Shown here: piece by piece, positions 1 through 15,000 of the stretch | Layout: each line of letters opens with the position of its first letter | How positions within the stretch are numbered: the stretch's first letter is position 1 | DNA from: Polytrichum commune | Taxonomy: Eukaryota; Streptophyta; Polytrichopsida; Polytrichales; Polytrichaceae | Reading direction: 5' to 3' | DNA: 64,000 bases | Assembly: GCA_950295325.1 (NCBI GenBank) | Contig: OX485804.1 | Span: 69,728,033 to 69,792,032, forward strand | Position numbers and translations under genes: made by a program | Notes under the pieces: model-generated | Told to the model about the DNA's origin: nothing | What the model saw: only the letters and a program-made list of their open reading frames with translations | The model's database searches: none

Positions 1-93
1 GGTAAGGGAATGACCTGACACCCGTTGTTAATAGGACGTGACATTGGGAAACTGATAGATTGTGTGTGTTGTGGCCCTATTCTCAATTTTTAG

Positions 94-3000
94 GTTGAAA
101 ATTTGAAAGGTCATCATGGATGGCTACTCAACACACTGGCATTCTTCAAAGCACCAAATGCTACCTCTAAGGCTGCCTTGTCAACGTCTCGCGTTGATAT
201 GGGCAGCCATTCTATGGAGATCAAGCTGGAGTTGAGAGATATTGCTCTGCAAGTCAGCGCCCACCTGGTCTGTTCCTGTTTCTTTCCAAGAAATTCTTAG
301 CAATATTCTTAGACTAGTTTATTCAAATGATTCAAGCAGCTATTTAGCGTTTTGTGTTGCTGGAGTTCTGATCGTATTAAAGTGCTGGAAATACATCTAG
401 GGCTAGTTGAGCATTGTCTTTCATGTTTTTTCTTAAATGTGGAAGTGGAATGTGACTTTGCCTGTGCCTTTGCATAGTATCTTAGGTTGATATTATGATA
501 TCTCAGGTCCTGGATGAAGTGCAAGCTTACATATTGCTGAGCAGATACAGTGAAGCAGGTGCTCTGGTGCCATCCTCAGCTGATCGAGCATTCTTGCAAG
601 CTGTAAGTATCCATTTTTTGTAGTTAGAAAACCATTAATGTGTTATGCGAAGGCTGGATCGTCATAAATGAGAAAGGAGAGATTTGAGCCTGGAACCACT
701 CTTGAGGCAAAGAAAGCAACATTCGTTGCAATGTGCTCAAGAATGTCATGCAAACTCATTGGTCTTCACCTTTTTTTTTTTGCAGATAACAATGAATTAC
801 TATTTGGAACGTCAGTGTCTGCTGAAGTGCACCCGCCTCTTGCTTACTTTTCAAAGTATGTGCAACTTGAAGCTTGTTGGAATTTGTCCATTCAATATGA
901 GTTTTTTGCATTCCTATTAAAGAAATGTTTCATTATGTTGACAATAAGCTTTCAAGGCCCAATTTGTTGGACAATTGTATACTGGAATATTCATGTAGTG
1001 GTGTAAAGACATACATGCAAAGTTTTCCTATAATGGATCTCACTTTCTTACTTCAAGATTGATGTTAATTATTCACAGTGGCGGATGAACGGGATGTGCT
1101 GAGCTCTTATAAAGCCATGTGTTCGGAGGTCACGCAGCTTCTGAAAGAAGGACTTGAGGATAAAACTCTTTTGTCTCTCAAAGGTCGCCTTGCTGCGGTT
1201 CAGCCTCAGCATCTAGTGAGTCTTTTATTTCCTTTCCTATTCAGGTGTTGATGTTGTTTTGATATCACTTGGTTTCTGGTTCGAGATTACTTTTCTTCTG
1301 GATTGCAGAATGTCATAGAAAAATCAAGATGTGGAAATGTCATGAAGTTTGCTGAACAGAGAAGTTTGCAATACAGGATCGGGAATACACAGTCTTTTGG
1401 GCAGAAGAAACCGTGTTGGAACAAAGCCTCTTCCTTGACATCCTCTTTCTACTTTACTATGAACCCCTCTTATCCTGTAAGGCAACCCGATTAATGGAGT
1501 TGCTTCAATTATTTCAGGTAAATATAGTTGGCAAGTATTACTATTGCACTTCTGTTAAGAGGGTTTTGGACACATGCCTTTTTATGAGGGATCTACAAGG
1601 GGCACTTGTTTGTTAACTTTCCTTGCCATGAGGGTCTCTTCTCAAAGGAAGACTAGTCTTTGTTATCAGATTAGAACTTACACAATCAGCAGCTTCTGAT
1701 ACTAGGATGGCAGCCATTGGTCCTGTTGCATATCTAAATTTAGCCGTTCTTTGTATGGAGTTCTTTTCCGTATTGACCAGAGGGAGACCTAGAGAGCTAC
1801 TTGAGGTATCACATTGAGTCAATCTTTGCAGGACACAGTCTTTGTAAGCAGCCATGGTGAACGGCTTGCTTTTTCACCAGAAGCAGCAAAATCTGTGGTG
1901 CATGTGCGACAACAGGCAGTTCTCATCTTGATTGAAGCCTTGGATTTGGAAAATCTTCTGCTGATGGTCCACAATGCGACACCTTTCAGGTTTATCTTAC
2001 GTTTTATATCTCTTTTTGGTGTGGGTCTGGTTTATATAAGGGGAACAGAAGTTCTTAGTGGTGACTGGTGTTGAGTCAGTGAAGGGGTTTGGTTTTATTT
2101 TACATTTTGAGGTGGTGGTATATCGGCCCTTAAGAGGCAGAGTGTGTTTAGGGCTTGACAATCACAAATTTCAAATGTAGTGATTGATTCTGGCAGGAAA
2201 TTATTTTTGATCAGATATCTGGTCATGGTTGCCCATGCAAGCATGCTTTCATTGGACTGAGATAGATTGAAGGAGTTTAGTCGCATAAATAAAATAGTCC
2301 ATGATTAAATGACTTATGTTCAATCTCTAAAGCTTCTTTGTGGGTTTTCCCCATCTCAAAATAATGCATGTAGAATTTAACTGTGTAAATGTCATCATGT
2401 CATAACTTCTCTTTTTAGAGCAGTGACTGTTGAACCTTTGAAACCTTCATTTTAGATCATCTCAGTTTACAAAAAACTCCCAAGGCACTTAGGGTCTAAT
2501 AGAGTACATTAGTACCAGACTATGACACCAGCTGTCTATTCGGACTCCAACTTTATAGGAGGCAATGATGGATATTCACATGCTGGGTCTAAAGAGGCTG
2601 TGGAAATTTTGATATTGTTGTGTGATGAAACAGCCAGGGCGGGCATACATTTTCTGTTGTAGAAGTGCATGAGCTTGATGCCATAGTGTGCAATCTAGAT
2701 CTAGCAGAGGCGCCCGAGTACGCCCCACTTTTATTAGGCTGGGCAACTTTCCTCTGCCTTGTGTCATTTCTCCCTGCACACAATGGAGAAGCACCTCTTC
2801 AGGTTTGTCTTTTGACTACAAAGTTATCTATGGCCTCATAAATCAAGAAGCGAAAGGAAACAATGTAGTTCATTGAATGCTTTTCTTCTTGAAATTGAAA
2901 CGTGACTCTGTTTCTGAAGCATGTTAATAAATCAGGATTGTAAATCATCATGCTTTTTGTTACCTTGGTTATGGTTTTTAGTATGCACTTCTGCAGTTTC

Positions 3001-6000
3001 CCTTTAAAATCCTTGTGGGAAGCAGGAAATGGACCTCAGTGCATACATTCAGCAGGCTTATGATGGCGGGGCTTACAGTTACCTACTGGAAATGCTTCGA
3101 AGTGAGTACTTTCAAGAATCCGATGTAAGTCACGTGTTGCTGTGAATGGTTGAAGACTTGTCAAGGTTTTTATTTGAGCACTTACTTTGTCCATTCTTAG
3201 GAAATGGCCTGTTTATAATGGTGTCTCAGAACTAACATACATGATTTTCCCACATCTTTAGAGGAATATAAAGTACCTTATTTTGTTTTCATTTTGGGCT
3301 GTTGCTTTGGTTGACAGTTGCCCAGACATATTCTTATTCGAATCTGTCAATCACTGTATTCCCTTGTGGGCATGGTGGTTCATTTGTCTTCTTCCAGGTG
3401 CAAGTTGGTGGATATAAAAGTGTTGTTAAGACTCTTACAGCAGCGTTTCTAGCAGCTTATGACTCGGCTACCCAGGTATGTTGTCCTGTCTGGATACTCA
3501 AGCTTCTTAAGTATTTTGAGTAGCAGTATTCTTGTTTGGGTTCAACCAAATTTTTTTCGAAGGGCAAAGTAAGTAGTTTATTGTAACTTCTTATGTCATT
3601 GCTTTTGTCAGTGTTTTAAGAATTACTGTTGATTGTTTTACAGTAGAAGTGGCAAAAAACATGTTCGAGTTTGAACATGTCCATTTAATGCCTGTTGTAT
3701 GGTGTCCATTTAGGCTATCATGGGAAGTTCCATCTGCATTTCCGTTCCTTCAATTGGTGGGCAGAGTGGCTGATATCTAGGTGTAAATTTATCCAAGTAC
3801 TTGCGGAAGGCTGATTTATGTTTGGTTGTGTGGGCAGATGGATTACGATGGGTATGACATTCTTATAAATATCTTATGTGAAATTTATCGTGGTCAGGTT
3901 AGTGGATTCTCTACCTTTCTTCTTTGCTGGCAGCAATGAAGATTATTTTGACTGTTATTCTCCTTCTGTCCTCAGAAGTCCAGCTTCACATGTTGACCGC
4001 TGTATGAAATTTGACAGTTTGTAATAGCTTGGCTCTTGGATGCCATGGCTTCGATTCCTGTTAGTTCTGGATTGTGTTAGCAGCACAATAGATATATCTC
4101 TAATTACTACCTGAACTTAAAACATGTCATATTTGAATCTGAACACCCTGTTGGCAGATTATTAAGGGTGAGTTTCCATGTAGGCTGTTTGCCCACCAGA
4201 TTCTAGTGTGAATAAGGACAAACCCGCCCAAATGTAGAGGGAATCTAGTGGGGTGGGTTCGTATGTGCCTGATAGCTACTCCCATCTTCTCAAATCCGGG
4301 CCCACCTACCAACCTCCTCCTTCCAAAAGCGGTCTTCAAAAACTTCAGTGACTGGCACTTGTAGGTTGATGTTTCTTTAGTGGATGCATGGAAGTCTAGT
4401 GGGCCGTGTCCACAGCCCTCCACATTCTAGCGGACCACCAGAATGTGGTTGGATGGTGGCTTGCGCTTGAGTATGCATGAACACCTCCGACCCACTATTT
4501 TCTAGAATCTAGTGGGTGAGCAGCTGACATGGAAACTCACCCTAAGTCAGTATGGCCTGTTGCTTACATTATTGTCATTGTTGTTTACTATGAACGTCAG
4601 TACGTCATATTTCGTGAATAAAGTCAGAATAGCTCTTAAAAATTGGTGTAAGCTGTTGTGATATCCTCAGGTTAACCTGAACTCTTGTTGCATGACTCTT
4701 GTGGAGTTAGTGTCAGCTATGTTAATCACCATCTCTTCAGGTTTTATTCTTTATGATTTTTCAAAGGGGAGATAGCTCCTTTCTGTGTACTTCGTGCTAC
4801 CTGAATTGGAAGCAAATATTGGGCTTGATATCCATTGTATTGTCTGTAGGAATCTCTTTGTTTGGAGCTATGGGACCGTGATAGTGTGATTGATGGACCT
4901 ATTCGAAACTTACTCTTCTCTTTGAGAGAAAATTTTCCTTACCAGACATTGGCATTGGTGCGGCTGCTGGCTGCTCAGTGCAAAGGATCGTGGCCTGCTG
5001 AATGTGTGTAAGTGTTATTTAGTTTATGTGCCATGTTCAAGCTGAAATTTTATGGGTCACTCGCTTGGAACTTCCATAATCACTAATTATTTCAGTTGTA
5101 CTGCAATATGTTGAATTTGAACATATATGTAGAAATCTTGACCAGAGTTGCTTATTAGAGCAAGTAGTGGTATTGCGAGAAACAGAAGTTCAGAACGCCA
5201 ATTATAGAGATATTGCCAATGCATTCCTCTTTTAGCCAGCAATATACAAGTGTCACTTGTATGGGGGATCAGCAAAGAGGTATTGAGTCTGCTAAGGGTC
5301 GATCTGACAAATTTCAAAATTGTGAGCATGTCTTTCACTTCCATTGTGTGGCAGGTATGACTTTCTTTACAAGATGGTCAACATTACTTCCCTGTATCAG
5401 CATCCGGAGGGGCCTGTAATGCTTAATAAAGGGGATGCTGTACAAACAAATGTTGCTCTTCAGGTTCCTGATGCCCCTGGTTTGCTAATTCCTCGAGGGA
5501 CCTATGGGCGCATTCTGAGAGTGATTGATGGGCGAGTTAGTCTTGTCCATTGGCAGGTATGCCACATTTCTATTGATGATAGTTATTCAACTTGGATGAA
5601 TTGTGGGACTTAGTGGACCATATGGATTGTATAATTTTTTGAACAATATCAACAGATGGCATAAGATATCAGTCAAATGCATGGACAGGTAGAGGGGCTT
5701 GGGTAGTTCTTTCCTTCTCTATTGCGTAGTGTCCTGTCTTTTGTGTAAAGTGTCTTTGGTTCACATAAATCTGGTGGAATCTAACCGTTTGCTTGGCAAT
5801 GGCAGTGTGAACATAGTGGGATTGTGGTCCTTCTTCTGCGCATGCTGCAGCGTTCAGCTAGTGGTTATCAATTAGAGGAAGTTCATGCTAGCCTGACCCT
5901 TTTGGAACAGATGCTTGCATCCAACAAGGTAACATATTCTTCTGAGAAGCATCCAATTGCTTCATACTTTCTATGATTGTGTATTAGGTCTTGCATGTAT

Positions 6001-9000
6001 ATTCTGAATCAGCCCTGGGTGTATTGGTGGGTTTTGGACATTGTTTGTTGAGTGAGTATCCAAAAATAATTGCAAACTCGATTTAATAAATGTTGATTTA
6101 GATAGCTCATCTTGGATGTTGTCAACCCCAAATCATGTACCAGTTTATCTGCTATTGTCAAAGGAGCTTAAAGAGTAGGCTTAATTACACAAATCATTCA
6201 AAGGAAATGGGGTTGTTGTAGATACCAAGTAATGGTGCCCTCTGATTGGTTTCAGACCAATGGATGCCTATGCTATTCTGCAGTAACTGTGAGGGAATAG
6301 TTGGGATGAGAAACCTGCTACTGATCAGTCTGTGACCATCAATGTCATCTGGAGTAAGCAAGAGAGCCTGCATTAGTGTAACATGTGTTGTTCCTTTTTC
6401 TGTGAAGATATGTGTCCTTGACAAAATCCTTTGTTATGAACTTGATGATTGTGCACGGAATGATGACACAGGTTCTAGCACAGTTATTATTGGATCTGGA
6501 TAGTGCTGTAGCAACTGTTACTGCTCGTTGTGATGGACGTATGGAAAGCTCTTTAAGGTGTGGTTTACCTTCAATCAGATCATGTTACTCTTGGTCCCCA
6601 ATTTCTTCCACAAGTGCTAAGGAACATAAAATTGAAATGTTAGTGATGGTTGGCTGATTTGTGGTGAGATTGGTATTTGCAGAATTGATGTGGTTGGCAT
6701 GATCTGTGCAATCATTAATGGCCTGGTGCAAAGTGGTGGCAATGATGAAATGCTTTCATCCTGCCTACAGATTCTTGGTTCATTTGCTCTGTGGTAAGCT
6801 AATTACTTTCATTTCTCTTTGTCATTCTCTCAATCATTATTCCCCACATCTTGTTGATCTTGAGAATTTGTAAGCACAAAGTTTGGTTAGTGTGCAGGTT
6901 GCTCAAAGTCTATTGTTTCCTGGAAACTTGCCATTAGACATATTTAGACTTTTTGCTATTTCTGGTCTGTCTTCAGTTCGCCTGAGCAAGTGATTGAAGA
7001 TCTTGGGAGAACAAATCTTCTTCAGCCCTTTGGGAGCTCCATAGGGTAATCTCATCCTCTTATCGGTCTTTATAAGTGCCACTTATCTGATAGCATTTTA
7101 GGCTTCTAAGGTACTGTTGGTTGCCAGTGACTCTTAGTTAGCATTGCACTCTTTAATTGATAAAAACAGACACAATCAAGTGAAAGCCTTTGTGAACGCA
7201 GTAATATTACAGCATAGGTAATTTGTTTTTCATGGTGTGTTTTGATTATGATTGAAGGTGCTTTTGTCTTGATATTTGCTTGACAATATTTTGGGACTTT
7301 CAATATTCAATTGCATAATACTTACTATGAGGAGTGAAAATGTTGTTACACTTGGCGATGATGAAGAATCTGCCAAGGCTTTCACCCTGACATTATTGTG
7401 TGGGCTTGTAGGGGAATGGGGGTTTTTGCTGGAAGCCTTCTGCAAGTGCTACTAGTGAAAACAGAGCAAAATACTGGCAACTACCCCCTTGCACTCGCTG
7501 GTAAGCTCCATGAGCTTAATGAAGCTCATACTTGTACGCTATGAGCTGTAGAATCTCCCTGCGCTTTTAATAATTTTTCTAGTTTTTTAGTCTTAGGTTA
7601 TAAGAGGTTGGAAATGGTGGGATGTACAGAGATTCTTTTAATGCCTTCATGTACTCTAGTGGAAAAATAACTACAGGCTTAACTAACCTACATGGCAACT
7701 GTTGACTTACTGCCCAAACGTACCCAAATCAAGTCATTAGTGATCTTGAAATGAGTGCTGATGAAGGAGCTGAAAACATGTTTTGTAGAGTATACTTCAA
7801 CACAATTTAATGTTAAGAGGGGCCCAAATTTGAGAGGTCTTCACTATCCCTGAAATAATTGGTCACTTTGGGCGTTCAAATGGTGACATTTTTCCCCAAG
7901 CCATCTCAACCCAATTGCAATCTTCTCAGCATTTATCAACTCAGACAATATTGTGAACATTTGTATATACAATATATCAAGCATGACTTAAACACCAAAC
8001 TGATTGCTGTGATGGTAATGAAACTAGAACTTAGTTATTGATAGTGGTCCAAGTGCCTAAATCTACATTTAAATCTGTTGTGTGCCAGCTCTGGACTTCA
8101 CTAAAATTATGGTAGAGAAGGGTGTTGAAGTGGAGGTGATATCATCTCTTGTTATGTATATGGTGCGAGATCTACTTGTGAATCATGGGAACTGGAAATA
8201 TCAACACCCTCATCAACGGTGGCAAATCACCACTCAGGTGCTGTATCTGGAGAATGATGTGTGTTATGTGCCCTATCTATTGGCTTGTGAAGTACATAAC
8301 CACAATGATATCAGTTCAGAGAATTTTTTTTTCTGTGATTAGGAATTGTTCTTAGCAGCTCTGGGATTGGTCACCAATCTGCATATGCAATTGCAGGCAT
8401 TACAGGTGGGCCTGACCTTATTGGCAGGAACAACATCAAGAACATCAACCAGAAACTTGAGGAGAGGATTGTTAGAGACTTTCCTTTTTGACTCAATCAT
8501 TCAAGACTTTATACTGCAAGTGTTGTCTATAGGTCCAACTCTGGAGGTGGGCTACAAAGTTCCCACTAGAAATGAAAGATTGCATGACAGTGTTGTACTT
8601 CAAGAATAAATGCATGATGCTGGTTTTGCTGGGTTTTTAGTGCTATGGACAATTATCTACTTCAAGTCTTATCCTCACAATCATGTGCAATTCAGGAGCT
8701 ACACTACAACAGGGCAGTGCGTCCTAAAGAGCTGGAATGGGTGCAGTGTGCACTCCACAAAGTTCTCTTACTCTTGCACCATGTAGTCCTTGAGGCGACT
8801 GTCGGCCCTGCCTCAAAAGTGAGTCTCATCCACTTATCCTGAAATACAAGATGAAGTGTACGTACTTTTGTTGATGTTATTGTTGTATTACATTCTGATG
8901 GTTCCTTCTGTTTATGTCTATTTTGGGTACTCTTTTTCTAGTTTACTTGAGAAGATCAAGAACAATCTACTGGAAGATTGTGTTTAGTGTCATTCTAAGA

Positions 9001-12000
9001 TTGTCTCAATGCATTTTCATGTCTTAATGTACAGGAGTATCCAGGGATGTCATTGTTGGAGCAGTCACTTCTATGCAAATTTGCAGGGTCTTTACCTGCA
9101 GTTGCAGTTATTGCATCATTTTTTAGCTTCTCTCGCAATGCGGTAAAGATGCAAAGCTTATTTACTTTCCTTCTTGAGCTGTGCTTCTCTCTTCTATGTT
9201 CGTGGGGTCTTATTTGTACTCAAATGTTCATTGTATATTGATCAGTCATACTTCCATTCATATAGAAAAGAAGCCACTTCTACTCTATTCAGATATTCCA
9301 AGGACATCACATCTTTCCAACCCCTTTCTACTTTGCGCTGATGTTCCAGGACATGCAGTTGGCAAGTTTAAAGGCTCTCACAAGTATTTGTGTGTCAGCA
9401 CAAAAAGCACGGTCTCATCCAATTAGCATTGCAAGCTACATATCTACCCTCGATCAGGTCTCACATCCTCATGATTTGCATTCAACTAATTCTTACTTTG
9501 AGCTCTCTTTGCATGCTGCCAACTTGTGTAGTAGTCAAGTAGTCTTTCTTCATGTCATTTAAGTAATTTGTGAAATGTTGATTAGTTGATGCTGCAGACA
9601 TTCATGAATGCATGCATTTCAATACCAGCGACTAAGGTTGTTTGGCTGGATGACTTGCAGAGAACGGCACTACGAAGCTCAATGTGTCAGTTTCTATCAG
9701 AAGATAGCTGGTTAGCAGACCATGGTTTGTTTAATGCAGCAATGGACCTATTGAGCACTGCAGTGAAATATCAGGTATCTTCAATACCAGTATTAACAAT
9801 CTCTAATATGCCACTTGTTAAGCCTATGAGCCCTTAGGGAGGTCTTCAATGGGTTATCAGTAGTTCTTCCCAATTAGATGCAATGAGTATTCTGGCCAGC
9901 GTTGTGTCGTGTGGGTCATGAGCTAGACTGGGTTATGGTGGGCAGGTGTAGTGTGTAAATTATAGCTGAAGGCATACATCTATCCCCCATTATAGACTAT
10001 CCAGTGTTGACAAGTGAACTTGCAGCCGTCTTTGGTGGCACTTTTTCTGTTTCCTACAGAGCAAACTGTAGCAACCAATGCAATCAAGAGTGGGGCTTCC
10101 ACACCACAATCAGGATCGCCTGTCCCTTCTTTTCTTGAAGGCAAGTCAAGTGGCGTGTCAGGCATGCTCTGGAAAGTGCTTTTGAAATCTGCAGAGCTTG
10201 TGAAAAGGTTAGGAAGCTTTTTTCCTGGCCATTGTGGCCCTCGACCATTGGTATTTACCAATATTTGCATATGAGGCTAAGGAAGAATGTCAGTACACAT
10301 GATCTGCTGATACAACATGAAAAGGCATGATAAGAATGTATTGGCTGCACAACATCTGTTATAGATAATAAGATTGAACTGCCCTGGCATCTAGAGGCTT
10401 GGCCTCATAGCTTTTGAGCTAATTCCTCCTTCAATATGATTGCTTCCATCCACTTAAATTAGTATTTGCTACTTTTGAGTTGTTTTTGGGGCATTTATTT
10501 GGGTCATATTAATACATGAACGTATTGTATCAATGTATAATTTTTATTGCTATACTGTGTATCTGCTACTTTTGAGTTGTTTTTGGGGCATGTATTTGGG
10601 TCATATTAACACATGAACTTTTTGTATTAATGCATCATTTTTATTGCTATATTGTAGCCATCCACAGGTACTATCAAGGGTTCTCTTCTTGTTGGCATCA
10701 ATATGGCAAGGTGGTATCGAGTACCTTCACATTGTTGAGGCTTTCCGCCAGCAACCAAACTTCTGGAAAACTCTTACATCAGGTCTATCTTATGGCAGTG
10801 GGTCCATACAGGTGCTGGAACCAAGTGTCCCCAGTCTCAATCAAGAGGAAATATTAGCATATGCATACAGATACAAGTGTGAGGCATCAATATTATCCAT
10901 CATAGCTTGTGATGTATTCCTACAAAATTACATACTTCATACTGGAAACAATCCTTCTAGTCCCAATAGTAATTTACAATCTAGTAGCAATACAGGAATT
11001 GTTACTAATGGAAATGGTGCAAGTGCACTTGTCCCTGCCTCATCCAAGTCAGGTGCCTTGGAGGTTATTAGTGAATGGGCTAGGGTATCAGCCACCAGTA
11101 GCATCCTCAAGTCCTATGCAGTCTGCGCCTTTGATCAAGAAGCCATTCTCAGAGCTAAGGTACTTATTGATGAATCTTTTCTTACAATTTTATGAGCACT
11201 GGATGATAAAATACCGTTTGCTGTTGAGCTTGACAATGTCATACCAATTATCCTTATTAATTGTGCTTATGACCCCTGCTCAAAGTCTTTTCTGTATCTA
11301 TCCATTGATGTGAGATATCCTAGGCCCAAGGGAATGTTGGGTCCAAGGTAGGAAACATGAGGACATCATGGTTTTACATGAAACTAAGGAATAGAGGAAC
11401 TGTTAAGTGTGTGCAGGCTGAGGTACGAGTGTTACTTGTAGGCATGATGGGTAAAATTTTAGCTGGTGATACTAGAGGCGTGAGTGCTGCTCTTCTTCAG
11501 AGCCTGCAGCAGACCATTTCACAGGTAGGCTTTCTTACATGTACCTGTCCTTTCCTTGGTGAGGAGTTCTTTGTCTGATGAGGACCTATATGGAGTTTTA
11601 TCTTTGTATATGTGGTGGTGCAACTCCAATTCACATATTCTGAATATCAACTGCGGGTAATTTCTGCTAACTAGTCGTTGTGTACTTCATGAGTTTAATC
11701 CTGGATTGTATCCAGGTCTTCCAACTTCCATCTTTTGAAGAGTTACTAGGACATTACACCTCCTGCGGGTACAGGTATGGGTGCATTTCTGCATGGTCAG
11801 GCTGGAAGGGTTGTCAAGGTCTAGATTCTAATCTAATAACTGTACATCCCATGATTCTTGAGTTTTTCTCTTTTACTTTAGATTCCTGTGCTATATGTAT
11901 TCATGTATCTTTGTTTGAGTGGCATGTCTTTGTGGACATACATGTCCTTTCATTATTCTTTAAGCACTTGGGCTGTTCCTGGACATGGTTCAAACAAATT

Positions 12001-15000
12001 TGTTTGCCTTCAGCTTGCTGGGGCCTGGGCTGTCTTATGATGTGAATGAAGCTGTAATTCCAGCAAATGGAATCTTATTAGAATTGTAGAGTTTCACTGC
12101 CAGTAACTCAAATTCTTACTGGCAGCCATGGGAAGCAAGCTCAAGTTATGCTTTTGAGTGACCTTTATCACCATTTGCAAGGAGAGATCCGAGGGGGAAG
12201 ACCAGTACCAAGTGGACCGTTCCAACAGATTGCTGCATTCCTCCTGACCAAGGAAGCGGATTTCGTTGGGTCAACAAGAGAGGCTCTGTCACTGGATGGC
12301 CTTCATCCTGCATATGGGGATGGGTTTGTGTATGACACTGAGGCTCTGGAAGCAGAATTAGGTTGCGAGTGGTGGCCACAGACAGAAAAGACAGTTTTAC
12401 CGACTTCTGTGGTTGAGAAGTCCCTTAGCTTCATGCAACGTGCCAATTCCATGGCTAGTTTGGGAAATGCGCAGCTGTCAGTCCTCAGGGCATGGGCTGC
12501 TGTACTTACAGTCACTGTCTTTGATAAGCAAGGAGTGAGTTATTCTACTATCTTACTTCGTCAAAAATGGCGGTGAATTATGGAGCACCTTTTAACCATA
12601 TTGCTCATTGTTTTGTGAAGTCAAGCATTACTCACTCTCTCTGTAACTTTGTCATTATAGCATCCTGGTACTATGCATGTCTGAAAGAATAGTCATAAAC
12701 AGATTCTTCTTGTTTCTATTAAATCTTTGACCTGATGAACCTAGTAGACTGGAGCTCACAGTAGTAAGCTGAAAGTATGTTCTGAATAAGTAAATACTGA
12801 TCCCAGTGGCCACAAATGGTTAGGCCAAATACTGGCCAAAGAATCCTTGTAGACACCATGTAAGATATCTTTGACAGTGTTTGATTACGTCTATTCACCT
12901 AAGTTTCTGAGATGCTTGGTTCTTGACCAGGCAAGAGGCGAGCCGGGATCATCTGAAGTACAGTGGAAAGATGATGATGTGGATCAGTGTTCGGAGGAGC
13001 TCTGCAAGGCTTTAGAAGCAGCAGCGACAGCGCTTGGACCACTTGGAGATATACCAAACCTCTTGCCCACTTTTATGACCATGCAAGCTCACCTGCTGTT
13101 GGTGTTTGTGCGTTGTCTTTCTATTCGTGCCACCTCTTCCTCTCTTCAAAGGCCTCGATTGTGGGCTGTCTGTGCCAAAATTGTACGAACCACTGTGGGC
13201 TGCCTGAAACTGCAATTAGACTCACATGTAGCTTCTCGACAACAAGGCGAAGAGCTCACCAAAGGACTGTTGGGTGCTTTTTTGATAGCATTGGAGATCA
13301 TGTACTCTCAGAATGGTGAAATGGCTGCAAATGTTGGGCAGAGAAACCAAGGATTAGGCCAGGAAACGGGAGATGCATTTGCAGATGTCACTCTTATGGG
13401 ACTTTCTTTTCTCCCACTTCTTTGCTCTGCTGTTGAAAACCCTCCATACACCAACCTTGCCCTTGCAGCAATCAACGTACTCATCAAGGGATTTGTTGCT
13501 CCCACAACATGGCTTTCAATCTTACAGAATCATTTTCCAGCTCGGTGTCTGCTTGGGAGAATCCATGCGGATTTGGGCACTGAATCTCCAAAAGTTTCAT
13601 TGAACATCACTCTGTCCCTTGCAAGAATGAGAGTGGGAGCAGAGATGTTGCAGAATGCCGGTGTTTTCTCCCACTTGCTTATTTTAAGCAAGCAGTTGCA
13701 GGTAAGTTGGCCCAAGACTTTGAAGAAAAGGATGTATTGACCTTATCTTCAGACGAGGCTCAATTAACCCCAAGTGTCTGCGAGGGCCAATATGGGCCTC
13801 GCCATGGACTAAAATGTGTATTTGAGCTACATGCTTCCATTATTAGTCTATTGTATCGAGATAAACCCTGTTAGAATTTAACTCATTCTTCAAGTGCAAC
13901 TTCAAATCAGTTGAATACCTTCATGTTATTGAAGATTTGGGTTCATATTTATAGCCTGGATGCCTTTGGATGCAAACCCATACTTAGTATCTTGATCACA
14001 AAGCCACAGATGAGTATATTTCTATTTTCTCCTTTACATAAGATAATGTATCAAATGAGTTTTAAACACATTGAGTTGATAAGTGGATCAATATACTTTG
14101 CAAGCATTTCTAAATTCCTTAGTAATGGTGTGGATTGTTCAGGAGGTTAATAAGGTTTGGTCAGGAAGTATGGAGGGGCCCTTCAGTGTGTGGCCAAACC
14201 AGGAGCAGCCACCAGAAGGGCAATTATGGGGCCTGCAGCTGGCTGTGGTTACTGCTCTACTTCATTCTGGTGGCGAAGCAGTTCTTGGTGGCTCACTAGT
14301 AGAAAGTGCACTCACCTACATTGCAGCCGTGAAAGACCTGTTGTTGTCATCATTGCGGGCCCCTGTTCCAGGTTTGGATATCCAGGGCAGGAAAAAGGCG
14401 AAGCTGCAACAGCCAAGAACAACCATTTCAGCATTGCAGGTAAAGTTGCCTGCAGATGAGATGATTTCCTTGTCAGCTATATTGTATATAATTCTTGGAT
14501 TGTTGAAATTGCTTGGGAAGATTCTCAAAGATTCTGAAATGCTCTTCAACCTTAAATAGTATATATCTCCAGTTCGTCTGATTAGAATGAGTCTTCCACC
14601 TGTAGGAAGTTCTGGCAGAGTCCATATCCCAGACATGATCTGAATATCAAATTTTGTTAGTTTGTCATTATATACATTGTGTACATGTACTACTGAACCT
14701 ATTTTAATAGGAAGCAATCTGTATACAGATATGCTATGTATGCTTCTTCTTCATCTTTGTTCTTAGCACATATGACCTGGGTTGTGAATTACACACAGGA
14801 AGTGCAGCATGTCGTGCTGTTGCTGAGTGAACTAGCTAAATACCAACAGACATGGAGACGAACATCACCAGAGTCCATAGTCGAATTTGAAGAGATGAGT
14901 CTACACCTGTTGGCGTACATTAGCAGGGAAGGTTTATTTCGACCTGGTGCTTTCCATGGTTCCCATCTAGGCATCTCTTGCCACCCTGTACTGAAGGAAG

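Noticed and set aside
1613-1855. Frames on both strands in a NUP188 intron, including a plus-strand stretch reading AAIGPVAYLNLAVLCMEF
   Set aside because: It looked exon-like, but no acceptor gives a compatible phase, while exons 1377-1517 and 1832-1989 join directly in phase and in the expected protein order.
2576-2794. Minus-strand frames over NUP188 exon 7
   Set aside because: They are shadows of the plus-strand exon, whose SQGGHTFSVVEVHELDAI reading fits the family and phases.
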